Origin: JAADHG01 sp964418645
Lineage (GTDB): Bacteria > Bacteroidota > Bacteroidia > Flavobacteriales > Flavobacteriaceae
Assembly (NCBI GenBank): GCA_964418645.1
Contig: CAYQME010000011.1
Coordinates: forward strand, 1-57,040
Length of the DNA stretch: 57,040 nt
Reading direction: 5' to 3'
Positions 27,749-36,535 of the stretch are shown piece after piece (within the stretch, counting starts at the first letter, position 1; every line of letters begins with the position of its first letter). The notes beneath the pieces were generated by a model. It saw only the letters and a program-made list of their open reading frames with translations, searched no databases and was not told the origin of the DNA. The translations under genes and the position numbers were made by a program.

Positions 27749-29140
27749 ATGTCAACAGCAATTAAACAAGCACATCAAAAAGAATTATTTGGTCATCCGG
27801 TTGGATTATTTATTCTATTTTTTACCGAAATGTGGGAACGCTTTTCATACTATGGTATGCGCGGAATATTGGTATTATACTTGGTAGGTTTAACTACTGA
27901 TAAAAATGCCGGCTTAGGATGGTCTAATGGTGACGCATTAGCTTTATATGGCTGGTACACTATGATGGTATATGTAATGTCAATTCCGGGAGGGATTATT
28001 GCTGATAAGCTTTTGGGTCAAAAAAAATCTATTCTATATGGAGGAATTTTATTGGTTTTAGGGCATAGTATTCTGGCAGTTCAAGCTATGTGGGCTTTTT
28101 ATACGGGTTTAATTTTAATAGTTTGTGGAGTAGGAATGCTTAAACCAAATATTTCTACCTTGGTGGGCGGCTTATATAAGCAAGGTGATATAAGACGTGA
28201 TAAAGGATTTACCATATTTTACATTGGCATTAATGTAGGAGCATTTTTGGCAAGTATCATTGTTGGCTATGTAGGAGAAATATATGGTTGGCATTACGGA
28301 TTTGGTTTGGCAGGAATTGGAATGGCATTTGGATTAATCCAATACGTTGCTGGTCAAAAGCATTTAGCCCATGTTGGAAATTTTTTAGGGGCTTCTAAAA
28401 ATGCAGAAGACAAAGCATTGATGAAAAAACCACTTACAAAAATTGAAAAAGATAGAGTCGTAGTATTACTCCTTTCATTTTTGCTAGTAATTGTTTTTTG
28501 GGGTGCATTTGAACAAGCAGGAGGCTTAATGAATATTTATACTAAATATAAAACCAATAGAATATTAATGGGCTGGGAAATTCCAGCAACTTGGTTTCAA
28601 TCTTTAAATTCTTTTTTTATTGCTATTTTAGGGACAACTGTTGCTGCCTTTTGGGCTAAAAGAAAATTAAAAGGAAAACTTTCTTCTTCATTATATAAAA
28701 TGATAATAGGACTTATTATTATGGGAACAGGATTCTTTTTTATGACCGCTGCTACTGCTCAATTTGAATCTACAGGGACATCAGCAATGTATTGGTTGGT
28801 ATTAGCCTATTTATTTCACACTGTAGGAGAATTATGTCTTTCTCCGGTTGCTTTATCATTTACTACAAAATTGGCTCCGGCAAAATATGCGTCATTAATG
28901 ATGGGAGTCTATTTTGCAATGACTGGTTTTGGAAGTAAACTTGCAGGATTGTTAGGAGAATGGTCAGAAAGTTTAGGAGAATATACAATTTTTACTGGAA
29001 TAGCAGTTTTTTGTGTCGTTTTAGGATTGTTAGTATTGACAATAAGAAAGAAATTAGAAGTTCTAACTCATGGTATAGAAGATAAAGAAATTGAAATGCA
29101 TTATGACCAAGCAGAAGGATTCGAATTAGCAGATAACTAA
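27749..29140 (+). CDS. POT-family proton-dependent di/tripeptide transporter
   Basis: A 463-residue inner-membrane MFS transporter of the POT/PTR2 family. The signature TEMWERFSYYGMRGILVLYL (31-50) contains the ExxERFxYYG motif for proton coupling. GMLKPNISTLVG and the long FTIFYIGINVGAF segment match POT helices 4-5, and FEQAGG the helix 7 Glu region. About 12 hydrophobic helices are visible. It begins 20 bp after the DPP IV-like gene and is followed by a second, longer POT gene: a peptide-scavenging operon. Confidence 0.93.
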   Translation: MSTAIKQAHQKELFGHPVGLFILFFTEMWERFSYYGMRGILVLYLVGLTTDKNAGLGWSNGDALALYGWYTMMVYVMSIPGGIIADKLLGQKKSILYGGILLVLGHSILAVQAMWAFYTGLILIVCGVGMLKPNISTLVGGLYKQGDIRRDKGFTIFYIGINVGAFLASIIVGYVGEIYGWHYGFGLAGIGMAFGLIQYVAGQKHLAHVGNFLGASKNAEDKALMKKPLTKIEKDRVVVLLLSFLLVIVFWGAFEQAGGLMNIYTKYKTNRILMGWEIPATWFQSLNSFFIAILGTTVAAFWAKRKLKGKLSSSLYKMIIGLIIMGTGFFFMTAATAQFESTGTSAMYWLVLAYLFHTVGELCLSPVALSFTTKLAPAKYASLMMGVYFAMTGFGSKLAGLLGEWSESLGEYTIFTGIAVFCVVLGLLVLTIRKKLEVLTHGIEDKEIEMHYDQAEGFELADN

Positions 29141-29150
29141 AAAATATATC

Positions 29151-30902
29151 ATGACAGAAAACTCAACAGATCAATTTTTTAAAAGCACAGTCCTTGGGCA
29201 TCCATCAGGACTTTTTGTATTATTCTTTACCGAAATGTGGGAACGTTTTTCCTATTACGGAATGCGTGCACTTTTGGTAATGTTTTTTACAGCATCGTTA
29301 ATGGATGGTGGTTGGGGTTGGCCAAGAGAACATGCGTTTGCAATTTTTGGCACTTACACCTCTTTAGTTTATTTATCTACTTTGTTAGGAGGTTATTTTG
29401 CCGATAAAATTATCGGATTTAGATACGCAGTAGCTGTAGGAGCTTTATTAATGACACTTGGTCATGCTTGTATGGCTTTGGAATCTTCATTTTTTATTTA
29501 TTTAGGATTAACACTTTTGGTTTTTGGTAGTGGTTTCTTTAAACCAAATATGACTTCTATTATTTCTGAAATGTATAAAGATAGACCTGAAAAGAAAGAT
29601 GGTGCTTATACCATATTTTATATGGGAGTTAACGCTGGAGCATTTTTAGGTATTTTATTATGTGGTTATTTAGGAGAAAAAGTAGGATGGTCTTGGGGCT
29701 TTGGTTTAGCAGGAATATTTATGCTATTTGGATTGTTGCAATTTTGGTTTGCTCAAGATATTTTTGGTAAGATTGGATTGAAACCAGAAAAAGTTAATAA
29801 AGAAACTTTAGAATTAAAAGAAGGTGAACCTAAATTAAATCCTTTTACAAAAGTACAGTTATCAATTATTGTATTAGCTGCAGCTTTAGGATTAGCATGG
29901 ATTTTAAACGACCCTGTTGCTAAAATTTCCGAAGGGTCATATAATCTATTTGATTTTTCATTATTTGGTCTAGATGGACCTGCATTTATTATATTATTAG
30001 CACTTATTCTTTTTATTTTATTGTTGGTTTTACGACTTCCTAAATATGATAAAATCACAAGAGATAGAATGTTGGCTGTGATGTTTTTTGCTTTTATTAC
30101 CATTTTCTTTTGGGCAATTTTTGAACAAGCACCAAGTTCATTAACCATTTTTGCTCGAGATTACACTCAAAGAGTTTTAGAAGGTAATTCGGCTATGATA
30201 TTTAAAGTAGTTAATTCGTTAATGACTTTAATTCCTTTAGCAATAATTACTAGTGTACTTTGGAAATTGTTTAAGCAAACATTTTCTAAATATGCAAAAT
30301 CAAATATTTTTTTAGCAACAAGTTTTGTTATTATTTGGGCTATTGCAATTTGGATGCTTTACACTGAATTCTTGAAAGATATTGCCGAAGTTCCTGCTTC
30401 TTGGTTCGGAATCTTAAATTCTTTATTTATTATATCATTCGCACCTTTATTTTCTAAATGGTGGGAAAGTAAATATAATCCTAACGCCAATATGAAATAT
30501 GCTATTGGGATGATCTTATTAGGTATTGGTATGGCTTGTGTAGCAATAGGCTCGTCATCAATTCCTGTAGGAGCAAAAACAGCTTCAGTGAGTATGATAT
30601 GGCTAATTTTGGTATATTTTTTCCATACAATGGGAGAGCTATGTGTTTCGCCAGTGGCACTTTCTTATGTAAGTAAGCTAGTTCCAGGACGTATGATTGC
30701 AATGATGTTTGGTATTTGGTATTTAGCTGTAGCTATAGGTATGAAATTAGCAGGTGTTTTTGGTGAAGCTTCAGAAGGCATCGCTAAAACTGAAGGATTA
30801 AGCTCTTTCTTCTGGTTATTAACAATAATAGCTGTTGGTCTAGGTGTGTTTTCAATACTTATGTATCCTGTAATTAAAAAATTGATGCATGGTGTACGTT
30901 AA
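29151..30902 (+). CDS. POT-family peptide transporter, long form
   Basis: 583 residues. It shares with its upstream neighbour the FTEMWERFSYYGMRALLVMF signature (25-44), SGFFKPNMTSII and YTIFYMGVNAGAFLG. It is 120 residues longer because of extra membrane helices and a charged loop in the middle (about 205-300, EKVNKETLELKEGEPKLNPF then hydrophobic segments), as is usual for one of the two Bacteroidota POT types. FEQAPSSLTIFARDYT corresponds to the helix 7 region. It lies 10 bp after the first POT gene and ends at a strong terminator. The two probably differ in peptide preference. Confidence 0.92.
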   Translation: MTENSTDQFFKSTVLGHPSGLFVLFFTEMWERFSYYGMRALLVMFFTASLMDGGWGWPREHAFAIFGTYTSLVYLSTLLGGYFADKIIGFRYAVAVGALLMTLGHACMALESSFFIYLGLTLLVFGSGFFKPNMTSIISEMYKDRPEKKDGAYTIFYMGVNAGAFLGILLCGYLGEKVGWSWGFGLAGIFMLFGLLQFWFAQDIFGKIGLKPEKVNKETLELKEGEPKLNPFTKVQLSIIVLAAALGLAWILNDPVAKISEGSYNLFDFSLFGLDGPAFIILLALILFILLLVLRLPKYDKITRDRMLAVMFFAFITIFFWAIFEQAPSSLTIFARDYTQRVLEGNSAMIFKVVNSLMTLIPLAIITSVLWKLFKQTFSKYAKSNIFLATSFVIIWAIAIWMLYTEFLKDIAEVPASWFGILNSLFIISFAPLFSKWWESKYNPNANMKYAIGMILLGIGMACVAIGSSSIPVGAKTASVSMIWLILVYFFHTMGELCVSPVALSYVSKLVPGRMIAMMFGIWYLAVAIGMKLAGVFGEASEGIAKTEGLSSFFWLLTIIAVGLGVFSILMYPVIKKLMHGVR

Positions 30903-30928
30903 ACGGTAAAAACGTTAAAGTAAACGTA

Positions 30929-30953
30929 AAATGCTCCTTTTTAGGAGCATTTT
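30929..30953 (+). terminator. Intrinsic terminator of the peptide-use operon
   Basis: AAATGCTCCT-TTTT-AGGAGCATTT followed by T-rich sequence, 27 bp after the second POT stop. Confidence 0.9.
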
Positions 30954-30992
30954 TTGTAAGTTTCACACGCCTAATACAACAAATCGAATGTT

Positions 30993-31544
30993 ATGAAGAA
31001 AATAATTGTACTTACGATATTTACAGTTTTTACCTCAGTAAATAGTTTTTCACAAGAAATTAATTGGGTAAGTCTTGAAGAAGCTGTTGTGCTTCAAAAG
31101 AAAAATCCTAAAAAAATAATGATGGATATGTATACTGTTTGGTGTGGTCCATGTAAAATGCTAGATAGAAATACATTTCAAAATAAAGATGTAGCGGATT
31201 ATGTAAATAAATATTATTACGCAGTCAAGTTTAATGCTGAGGGAAATGAAGAAGTTGAGTTTAAAGGAAAAGCATACACAAACCCCAATTATGATCCTGC
31301 GAAAGCTAAAAGACGAAATGGGTCACATGAATTGGCAAGGTATTTTAGAATTCAAGCCTATCCAACAATTGTGTTTTTGGATGAGAACTTAGAACTCTTA
31401 ACGCCACTTCGTGGTTATAAAACACCTCAGGATTTAGAGCTTTATCTCAAGTTATTTAAAAAAGACGATCATAAAAATATGGATTCTCAAGAAAAATTTA
31501 ATGCTTACTATAAAGCATTTAAACCTAAATTTCGAAGCGAATAG
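30993..31544 (+). CDS. Exported thioredoxin-family protein
   Basis: 183 residues with a signal peptide (MKKIIVLTIFTVFTSVNSFS-Q). The thioredoxin-like domain contains the redox motif WCGPCK (50-55, C51/C54), then AVKFNAEGNEEVEF, and the conserved cis-proline segment QAYPTIVFLDEN. A disulfide reductase or thiol chaperone role in the periplasm is likely. An insertion around YDPAKAKRRNGSHELARYFR is typical of the DUF255/DsbD-gamma-like Bacteroidota forms. It has its own leader after the POT terminator, and its stop is 4 bp from that of the convergent comEC. Confidence 0.88.
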   Translation: MKKIIVLTIFTVFTSVNSFSQEINWVSLEEAVVLQKKNPKKIMMDMYTVWCGPCKMLDRNTFQNKDVADYVNKYYYAVKFNAEGNEEVEFKGKAYTNPNYDPAKAKRRNGSHELARYFRIQAYPTIVFLDENLELLTPLRGYKTPQDLELYLKLFKKDDHKNMDSQEKFNAYYKAFKPKFRSE

Positions 31545-31548
31545 ACGT

Positions 31549-33588
31549 TTAAAACCGATATATAAAAGCTCCCTTTTTGCTAGTTTGGTGATAAGGGATT
31601 TTTTGTGCCTTACAGGTTTGACCCCATCGTTCTTGGTAGCTTTTATAATTACTGCCGTCACTAATAATCAATTTGGGGTGTAAACTATCAATTAACCTTT
31701 TGAGGTTTATTTTAGGTGAGTTTCGTAATAGAATAATATCAGGAGTAAATGTCTTTACATTATAGATACCAATACTATCAATTACAAGTACTTTTTTAGA
31801 GTTTGCAATATAAACAGGTTGTATAGTATCTCTTTTCGTTTTAGTGATATGTTCTCCAACCTTATAATTAGTAATAACCTTGTCATATTTTAAAACAGAA
31901 TCGTTTAAATTGTGATATAAGTCTAATTGATTCATGCTTTTTAAACCGATAATACTATATCTTGATTTATGGAATACGGCAAAGGCTTTGGATTTGGACT
32001 CGTAAAAATCATGTATAAAATAACTTTGGCTTAAAAGAATTGCAATAAGTACATATATAACACTTTTGTAAGTTTTTTGTTTAATAAAATGGATAATAAG
32101 AATTAAAAGTAGATAGCTAATAAATACCTGCTCTATATTGAAAGAAATATTTTTGAATAAAAAAGATTCTTGATTAGAAACCCAGCCAACAAAAGTGTTC
32201 ATTAACCCAATGATATTTCCATAAATAGCAGCCAAGAACTCTGGAAGAATATTAAGTAATGATAAACCAATGATGATGATTCCAAAGCCTAGAATAGTGC
32301 CTAAAAAAGGAATGATGACTAAATTTGATATAAAGAACAATCCAGGAAATTGATGAAAGTAAAAAAGACTTACTGGAATAATCCCAAATTGAGCAGCAAT
32401 AGTTACAGTAAAAATTCCCCATAAGAATTTAAAGAGAAAATATTTTGGACGCCATAAATTATATAGCATTGGTTGAATAATAACAATAGCAAAAACAGCC
32501 AAATAACTTAATTGAAATCCAACATCGAACAAAAAAGTTGGTTTAAAAAGCAACAAAAAGAACATCGATATAGCTAAAGTGTTATATACATTGGTTGGCC
32601 TATTTAAATTCATTGCAATGGCAACTATAGTAAACATGCTTACTGCTCTAACTACTGATGCTGATAAGCCAGCGATAACAGCAAAACTCCAAAGGATGAG
32701 TACAAGAATAATAGTTTTATAAACTTTACCATGCTTAACATATTCAATGGGTTTGAAAACAAAATTTAAAAGAAGCAGGATTATTCCAACATGTAAACCT
32801 GAGACTGCTAAAATGTGGATGGCTCCAGCATTGGTGTAACTATTGTAAATCTCTTTTGAGATGTCTTGTCGCTGCCCTAACAATAGTGCATTAATAATAG
32901 CAAGTTCATCAGGTTTAAAATTGAATTGTTTTAATTTTGAATTAATATGTGTTCTTAATGTACTGGCTAATCCAAAAATTGTATTGTCTTTACTTTCAGC
33001 TTTTAAAAGCGATGTATTGACAACAAAAAGTTGATGATATATGTGTTTCTTTTTTAAATAACTTTTGTAATTGAATTGATGTGGATTTAAAGGAGGAATA
33101 AGGTCTTTGAATGGTGTCTTTGAGATTAGAATATCATCAACATTTAGCGTATTAAATAAAGTGTCTTTCTCAATATTTAATAAAGATTTTCCTGAAACTT
33201 TGGTATTATTAATTTTTAATACATCAATGACATATTTATCATAATAATTGCCTGGTTTTAAATCTTCTCTTACTCTAAAAGTAATTAGTGGTACAGTATT
33301 AGTACTTGTTTTTGGGTATTTTGTATAATGATTTTTCCAGTTAGATTGTTCGTGGACTTTTATGGTTAATCCTCCAAGAGCTATTGTTGCTAAATACACA
33401 ACAATTCCAAACCATATGGATTTCTTGTATTGAAACTTTGTGATGAATAAGCCAATTACTAAAATTACTAGCAAAACGATACTGCTATACACAAAAGAAA
33501 GTAAATTTATAGAGGTAAAATAACCAAATAGGATGCCAATAATTAGGCAAAGTGTAAGTTTAATTATTGTAAAATTAAGCAGTTTCAT
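31549..33588 (-). CDS. comEC: ComEC/Rec2-family DNA-uptake channel, without an intact metallo-hydrolase site
   Basis: 679 residues. The N-terminus has membrane helices and a DUF4131-like OB region (about 90-180). The Competence domain follows: NALLLGQRQDISKEIYNSYT then AGAIHILAVSGLHVGIILLL (about 225-275), with about ten further helices to residue 520. The C-terminal 150 residues (SKSKAFAVFHKSRYSIIGL ... HPKLIISDGSNYKSYQERW) look like the remains of the beta-lactamase-like nuclease domain but lack an HxHxDH motif. It would form the inner-membrane channel for single-stranded DNA in natural transformation. It is the last gene of the surE-lpxB cluster. Confidence 0.88.
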   Translation of the reverse strand: MKLLNFTIIKLTLCLIIGILFGYFTSINLLSFVYSSIVLLVILVIGLFITKFQYKKSIWFGIVVYLATIALGGLTIKVHEQSNWKNHYTKYPKTSTNTVPLITFRVREDLKPGNYYDKYVIDVLKINNTKVSGKSLLNIEKDTLFNTLNVDDILISKTPFKDLIPPLNPHQFNYKSYLKKKHIYHQLFVVNTSLLKAESKDNTIFGLASTLRTHINSKLKQFNFKPDELAIINALLLGQRQDISKEIYNSYTNAGAIHILAVSGLHVGIILLLLNFVFKPIEYVKHGKVYKTIILVLILWSFAVIAGLSASVVRAVSMFTIVAIAMNLNRPTNVYNTLAISMFFLLLFKPTFLFDVGFQLSYLAVFAIVIIQPMLYNLWRPKYFLFKFLWGIFTVTIAAQFGIIPVSLFYFHQFPGLFFISNLVIIPFLGTILGFGIIIIGLSLLNILPEFLAAIYGNIIGLMNTFVGWVSNQESFLFKNISFNIEQVFISYLLLILIIHFIKQKTYKSVIYVLIAILLSQSYFIHDFYESKSKAFAVFHKSRYSIIGLKSMNQLDLYHNLNDSVLKYDKVITNYKVGEHITKTKRDTIQPVYIANSKKVLVIDSIGIYNVKTFTPDIILLRNSPKINLKRLIDSLHPKLIISDGSNYKSYQERWGQTCKAQKIPYHQTSKKGAFIYRF

Positions 33589-33609
33589 ATCTCTAAGATA
33601 TTAAATATC

Positions 33610-34116
33610 TTACAGAATTCGTCTAACTTCAATGAATGCTAACCTCCAATAAGGCTCAGAAAGAGAGGATGTTATCACACCTTTGCCTGTGGTGGCGTGT
33701 ATAAATTTAATATTTCCGTTTTCAGAATTTACAATTAATCCAACATGGTTTATGTTCTTTCTGTTTTTACTAGTCTTAAAAAATAATAAGTCTCCTTTTT
33801 TGGCATTTTTCAAAGTAATTTGCTGCCCTTTTTTTGCCATATCGCGAGAAACTCTTGGTAAAGCAATAGCTTCTTTTTTAAATGAAATGTATATTAATCC
33901 TGAGCAATCTATTCCTTTATTTGTTATACCTCCATATTTATATCGAGTACCACTAAAAGTTACGGCATAATTAATAATGTTGTCTGCTTTAGAATTTTTA
34001 GGAACAGATATTAAGGTTTTTGTTTGGTACCTTTTTTGAGCCGTTTTTATGTGTCTAGTAGATTTGCAGGAACTAAAACTAATAAGAATAATAAAAACTA
34101 GAAGTAAAACACGCAT
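33610..34116 (-). CDS. NlpC/P60 (C40) cell-wall hydrolase lipoprotein
   Basis: A 168-residue envelope peptidase cleaving peptidoglycan stem peptides. The lipoprotein signal ends ISFSSC (C17). The C40 domain covers about 42-165 with catalytic C71 in GIDCSGLIY, H124 in NHVGLIVN and a third polar residue H140 in FIHATTGKG. Domain length is the minimal NlpC/P60 size, with no targeting domain. It starts 20 bp after the lpxB stop and ends 21 bp before comEC in one leftward transcript. Confidence 0.92.
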   Translation of the reverse strand: MRVLLLVFIILISFSSCKSTRHIKTAQKRYQTKTLISVPKNSKADNIINYAVTFSGTRYKYGGITNKGIDCSGLIYISFKKEAIALPRVSRDMAKKGQQITLKNAKKGDLLFFKTSKNRKNINHVGLIVNSENGNIKFIHATTGKGVITSSLSEPYWRLAFIEVRRIL

Positions 34117-34136
34117 AAACCAAATAGAGATTTAAG

Positions 34137-35252
34137 CTAATTTACAGAATTATAAATTAATTGTGCCACTTTTTTACTAGCTCCTTTGCCTCCTAATTTT
34201 TTTTCAAGATCATAATAGTCTAAAAAGAATTTTGCACGTTCATAGCCATCAAGAATATTGGCGAGTTCTTGTTTAAGCCGGTTGGTGTTACAGTCATTTT
34301 GAATAAGCTCAGTAACGACTTCTTTATCCATAATTAAGTTAACCAAAGAAATATATTTTATGTGTTTTACTAATCGCTTCCCAATTTGATAAGATAGCCA
34401 ACTCCCTTTGTAACATACCACTTGAGGGATTTTAAATAATGCAGTTTCTAAAGTTGCAGTTCCTGAAGTAACTATTGCTGCTGAAGAAACACTAAGTAAA
34501 TCGTAGGTTTTATTACTAACAAAATGCACATTCGTACTATCAATAAATGGTTCGTAAAAACTATATTCCTGACTTGGCGCACCTGCAATTACAAACTGAT
34601 AATCTGAAAAATCTTTGACTACACTTAACATTATGGATAACATTTTACGAATTTCTTGTTTGCGGCTTCCTGGTAATAAGGCAATTATAGGTTTTTCATT
34701 GAGCTCATGTTGTGCCCTGAACTCATATTCATCTACTTGTAATCTGTCTGAAATTTCATCAATTAAAGGGTGTCCAACAAAGGTCACAGGATACTTGTGT
34801 TTATCTTCATAAAATATTTTTTCAAACGGAAGGATTACATACATATTATCGATATCTCGTTTTATAGTATTTATTCTATTTTCTTTCCAAGCCCAAATTT
34901 GAGGTGAAATATAATATTGAGTATTAAAACCTTTTAGTTTTGCCCATTTGGCAATACGTAAATTAAATCCAGGATAATCAATAAAAATTAAAACATCAGG
35001 ATGATATGCTTCAATATCTTGTTTGCAAAAGGTTAGATTTTTAGTTATGGTTCTTAAATTCATGATTACTTCAAGAAACCCCATAAAAGCTAAATTTTTA
35101 TAGTGCTTTACCAAAGAGTCACTCACTTGTAGCATAAGGTCACCTCCCCAAAATCTAAATTCGGCATTAAGATCTTCTCTTAATAAAGCCTTCATTAGAT
35201 TGCAACCGTGTAAATCTCCTGATGCTTCTCCAGCAATAATGTAATACTTCAT
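34137..35252 (-). CDS. lpxB: Lipid-A-disaccharide synthase
   Basis: Membrane-associated glycosyltransferase that joins UDP-2,3-diacylglucosamine and lipid X to make the lipid A disaccharide. 371 residues, normal length. Motifs are IIAGEASGDLHG (5-16), FIDYPGFNLRIAKWAK, YYISPQIWAWKENRI, FVGHPLIDE, LLPGSRKQEI and VTSGTATLETALF with PQVVCYKGS. It lies downstream of surE and a small membrane protein after a 72-bp gap. An essential outer-membrane step, so this gene should be intact, as it is. Confidence 0.95.
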   Translation of the reverse strand: MKYYIIAGEASGDLHGCNLMKALLREDLNAEFRFWGGDLMLQVSDSLVKHYKNLAFMGFLEVIMNLRTITKNLTFCKQDIEAYHPDVLIFIDYPGFNLRIAKWAKLKGFNTQYYISPQIWAWKENRINTIKRDIDNMYVILPFEKIFYEDKHKYPVTFVGHPLIDEISDRLQVDEYEFRAQHELNEKPIIALLPGSRKQEIRKMLSIMLSVVKDFSDYQFVIAGAPSQEYSFYEPFIDSTNVHFVSNKTYDLLSVSSAAIVTSGTATLETALFKIPQVVCYKGSWLSYQIGKRLVKHIKYISLVNLIMDKEVVTELIQNDCNTNRLKQELANILDGYERAKFFLDYYDLEKKLGGKGASKKVAQLIYNSVN

Positions 35253-35324
35253 AAATTAAAAACTCTGATATATTTTTAAGGCTCTTTTAGATTTAGTTTT
35301 TTTAGATTAAAAGTCTATTATGGG

Positions 35325-35606
35325 CTAAAACTTAATAACGAATGTAAAAATAGCGATAAAAACAGTGACTAATAATACACCTCTAGCACGATAATCTTGT
35401 TTCTTTTTTATAAAAACAAAGAAGACTACTAAATTTAAAACAGCCCCTAAGCTAACTAGCTTTCCTATAAATCCTTCAGCAATTGCCGCTTTTATTGCCG
35501 TTATAAAATTGTCTCCATTTCCAAATAATGTAGCCGTAATAAAAACGCCAATAATATTAGCTATTAAGCCAAATAGAATTCCAATAATAATATCTTTTTT
35601 AATCAT
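35325..35606 (-). CDS. Small membrane protein of unknown function
   Basis: 93 residues with three predicted membrane helices: about 8-31 (IGILFGLIANIIGVFITATL), 49-66 (LVSLGAVLNLVVFFVFI) and 73-93 (ARGVLLVTVFIAIFTFVIKF). No known motif. It overlaps the end of surE by 8 bp and precedes lpxB, so it is in the operon and probably real. A lipid-metabolism accessory role is only a guess from position. Confidence 0.65.
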   Translation of the reverse strand: MIKKDIIIGILFGLIANIIGVFITATLFGNGDNFITAIKAAIAEGFIGKLVSLGAVLNLVVFFVFIKKKQDYRARGVLLVTVFIAIFTFVIKF

Positions 35607-36375
35607 ATAATGACCACGAATTTAGTTGTTGTATAAAATGATGTGCTGTAAGGTCAAATTGAACAGGAACAACCGAGACATAACCATGTTCTAAAGCCCA
35701 TTCATCGGTATCTTCACCGTTATCTAAGTTAACAAATTTTCCCGTAAGCCAATAGTAATCTTTACCATGAGGATTTTTTCGTTTGTCAAATTCTTCAACC
35801 CAATTGGCTTTTGCTTGCCTGCAAATTTTTATGCCTTTAATATCCTGTTTTTCCAATTTAGGAAAGTTTACATTAAGCACAATACCTTTTGGTAATCCAT
35901 TTTTTAACACATTTTGGGTAATAGTTTTAATAAAATCTTCTGTGGGTTTAAAATTAGCGTCCCAATCATAATCTAATAACGAGAATCCAATTGCTGGAAT
36001 CCCTTCAATACCAGCTTCAATTGCAGCACTCATAGTCCCAGAGTAAATAACGTTAATGGATGAGTTTGAGCCATGATTAATGCCAGAAACACACAAATCG
36101 GGTGTTCTATCTAATATTTCATGAACTGCCAATTTAATACAATCGGCAGGCGTTCCAGAAGTACTGTATTCTGTTTGTGGACCATCGTCAATCTGTTCTT
36201 GTTTACAATGCAAAGTAGCATCAACTGTTATGGCATGCCCCATGCCACTTTGTGGGCTATCCGGAGCAACTACTACAACATCGCCAATGGTATGCATTAC
36301 TTTAATTAAAGTACGAATTCCAGGTGCTGTTATACCATCATCATTAGTAATTAAAATCAAAGGTTTTTTGTGCAT
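35599..36375 (-). CDS. surE: 5'/3'-nucleotidase SurE
   Basis: A 258-residue metal-dependent phosphatase acting on nucleoside monophosphates. Motifs are ILITNDDGITAPGI (7-20; D12/D13 metal ligands), VVVAPDSPQSGMGHAIT with the conserved Ser, SGTPADCIKLAVHEIL, and CVSGINHGSN (Asn ligand) with YSGTMSAAIEA. It is the first gene of the leftward cluster surE, membrane protein, lpxB, NlpC/P60, comEC. A candidate -7 box and a near-palindrome lie upstream, between it and the divergent tail-specific protease. Confidence 0.95.
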   Translation of the reverse strand: MHKKPLILITNDDGITAPGIRTLIKVMHTIGDVVVVAPDSPQSGMGHAITVDATLHCKQEQIDDGPQTEYSTSGTPADCIKLAVHEILDRTPDLCVSGINHGSNSSINVIYSGTMSAAIEAGIEGIPAIGFSLLDYDWDANFKPTEDFIKTITQNVLKNGLPKGIVLNVNFPKLEKQDIKGIKICRQAKANWVEEFDKRKNPHGKDYYWLTGKFVNLDNGEDTDEWALEHGYVSVVPVQFDLTAHHFIQQLNSWSLYD

Positions 36376-36400
36376 GTGCTATAATGAGATTTATTATTTA

Positions 36401-36408
36401 CAAAAGTA
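36401..36408 (-). promoter_or_regulatory. Candidate -7 box of the surE operon
   Basis: TACTTTTG on the minus strand fits TAnnTTTG 25 bp before the surE ATG. No -33 match. Confidence 0.35.
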
Positions 36409-36430
36409 GGTAAATTCAGTATGAATTACC
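36409..36430. promoter_or_regulatory. Near-palindrome beside the surE -7 box
   Basis: GGTAAATTCA-GTA-TGAATTACC: arms match apart from one extra A. It lies directly upstream of the candidate -7 box, in the spacer to the divergent protease gene, a plausible operator position. Confidence 0.35.
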
Positions 36431-36535
36431 TATTTTGTGGTGTTTAACAAAAAATTAGTACCATAACTTAATATTGGCATAGTTTTTTCTTTAATTTAGA
36501 TGAAAATTTCACCCAATAATAAAGAATTGAATTAG

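Noticed and set aside
29151..30902. Second POT transporter as a recent duplication
   Set aside because: The two share only family signatures and differ by 120 residues and extra helices; an old split is more likely.
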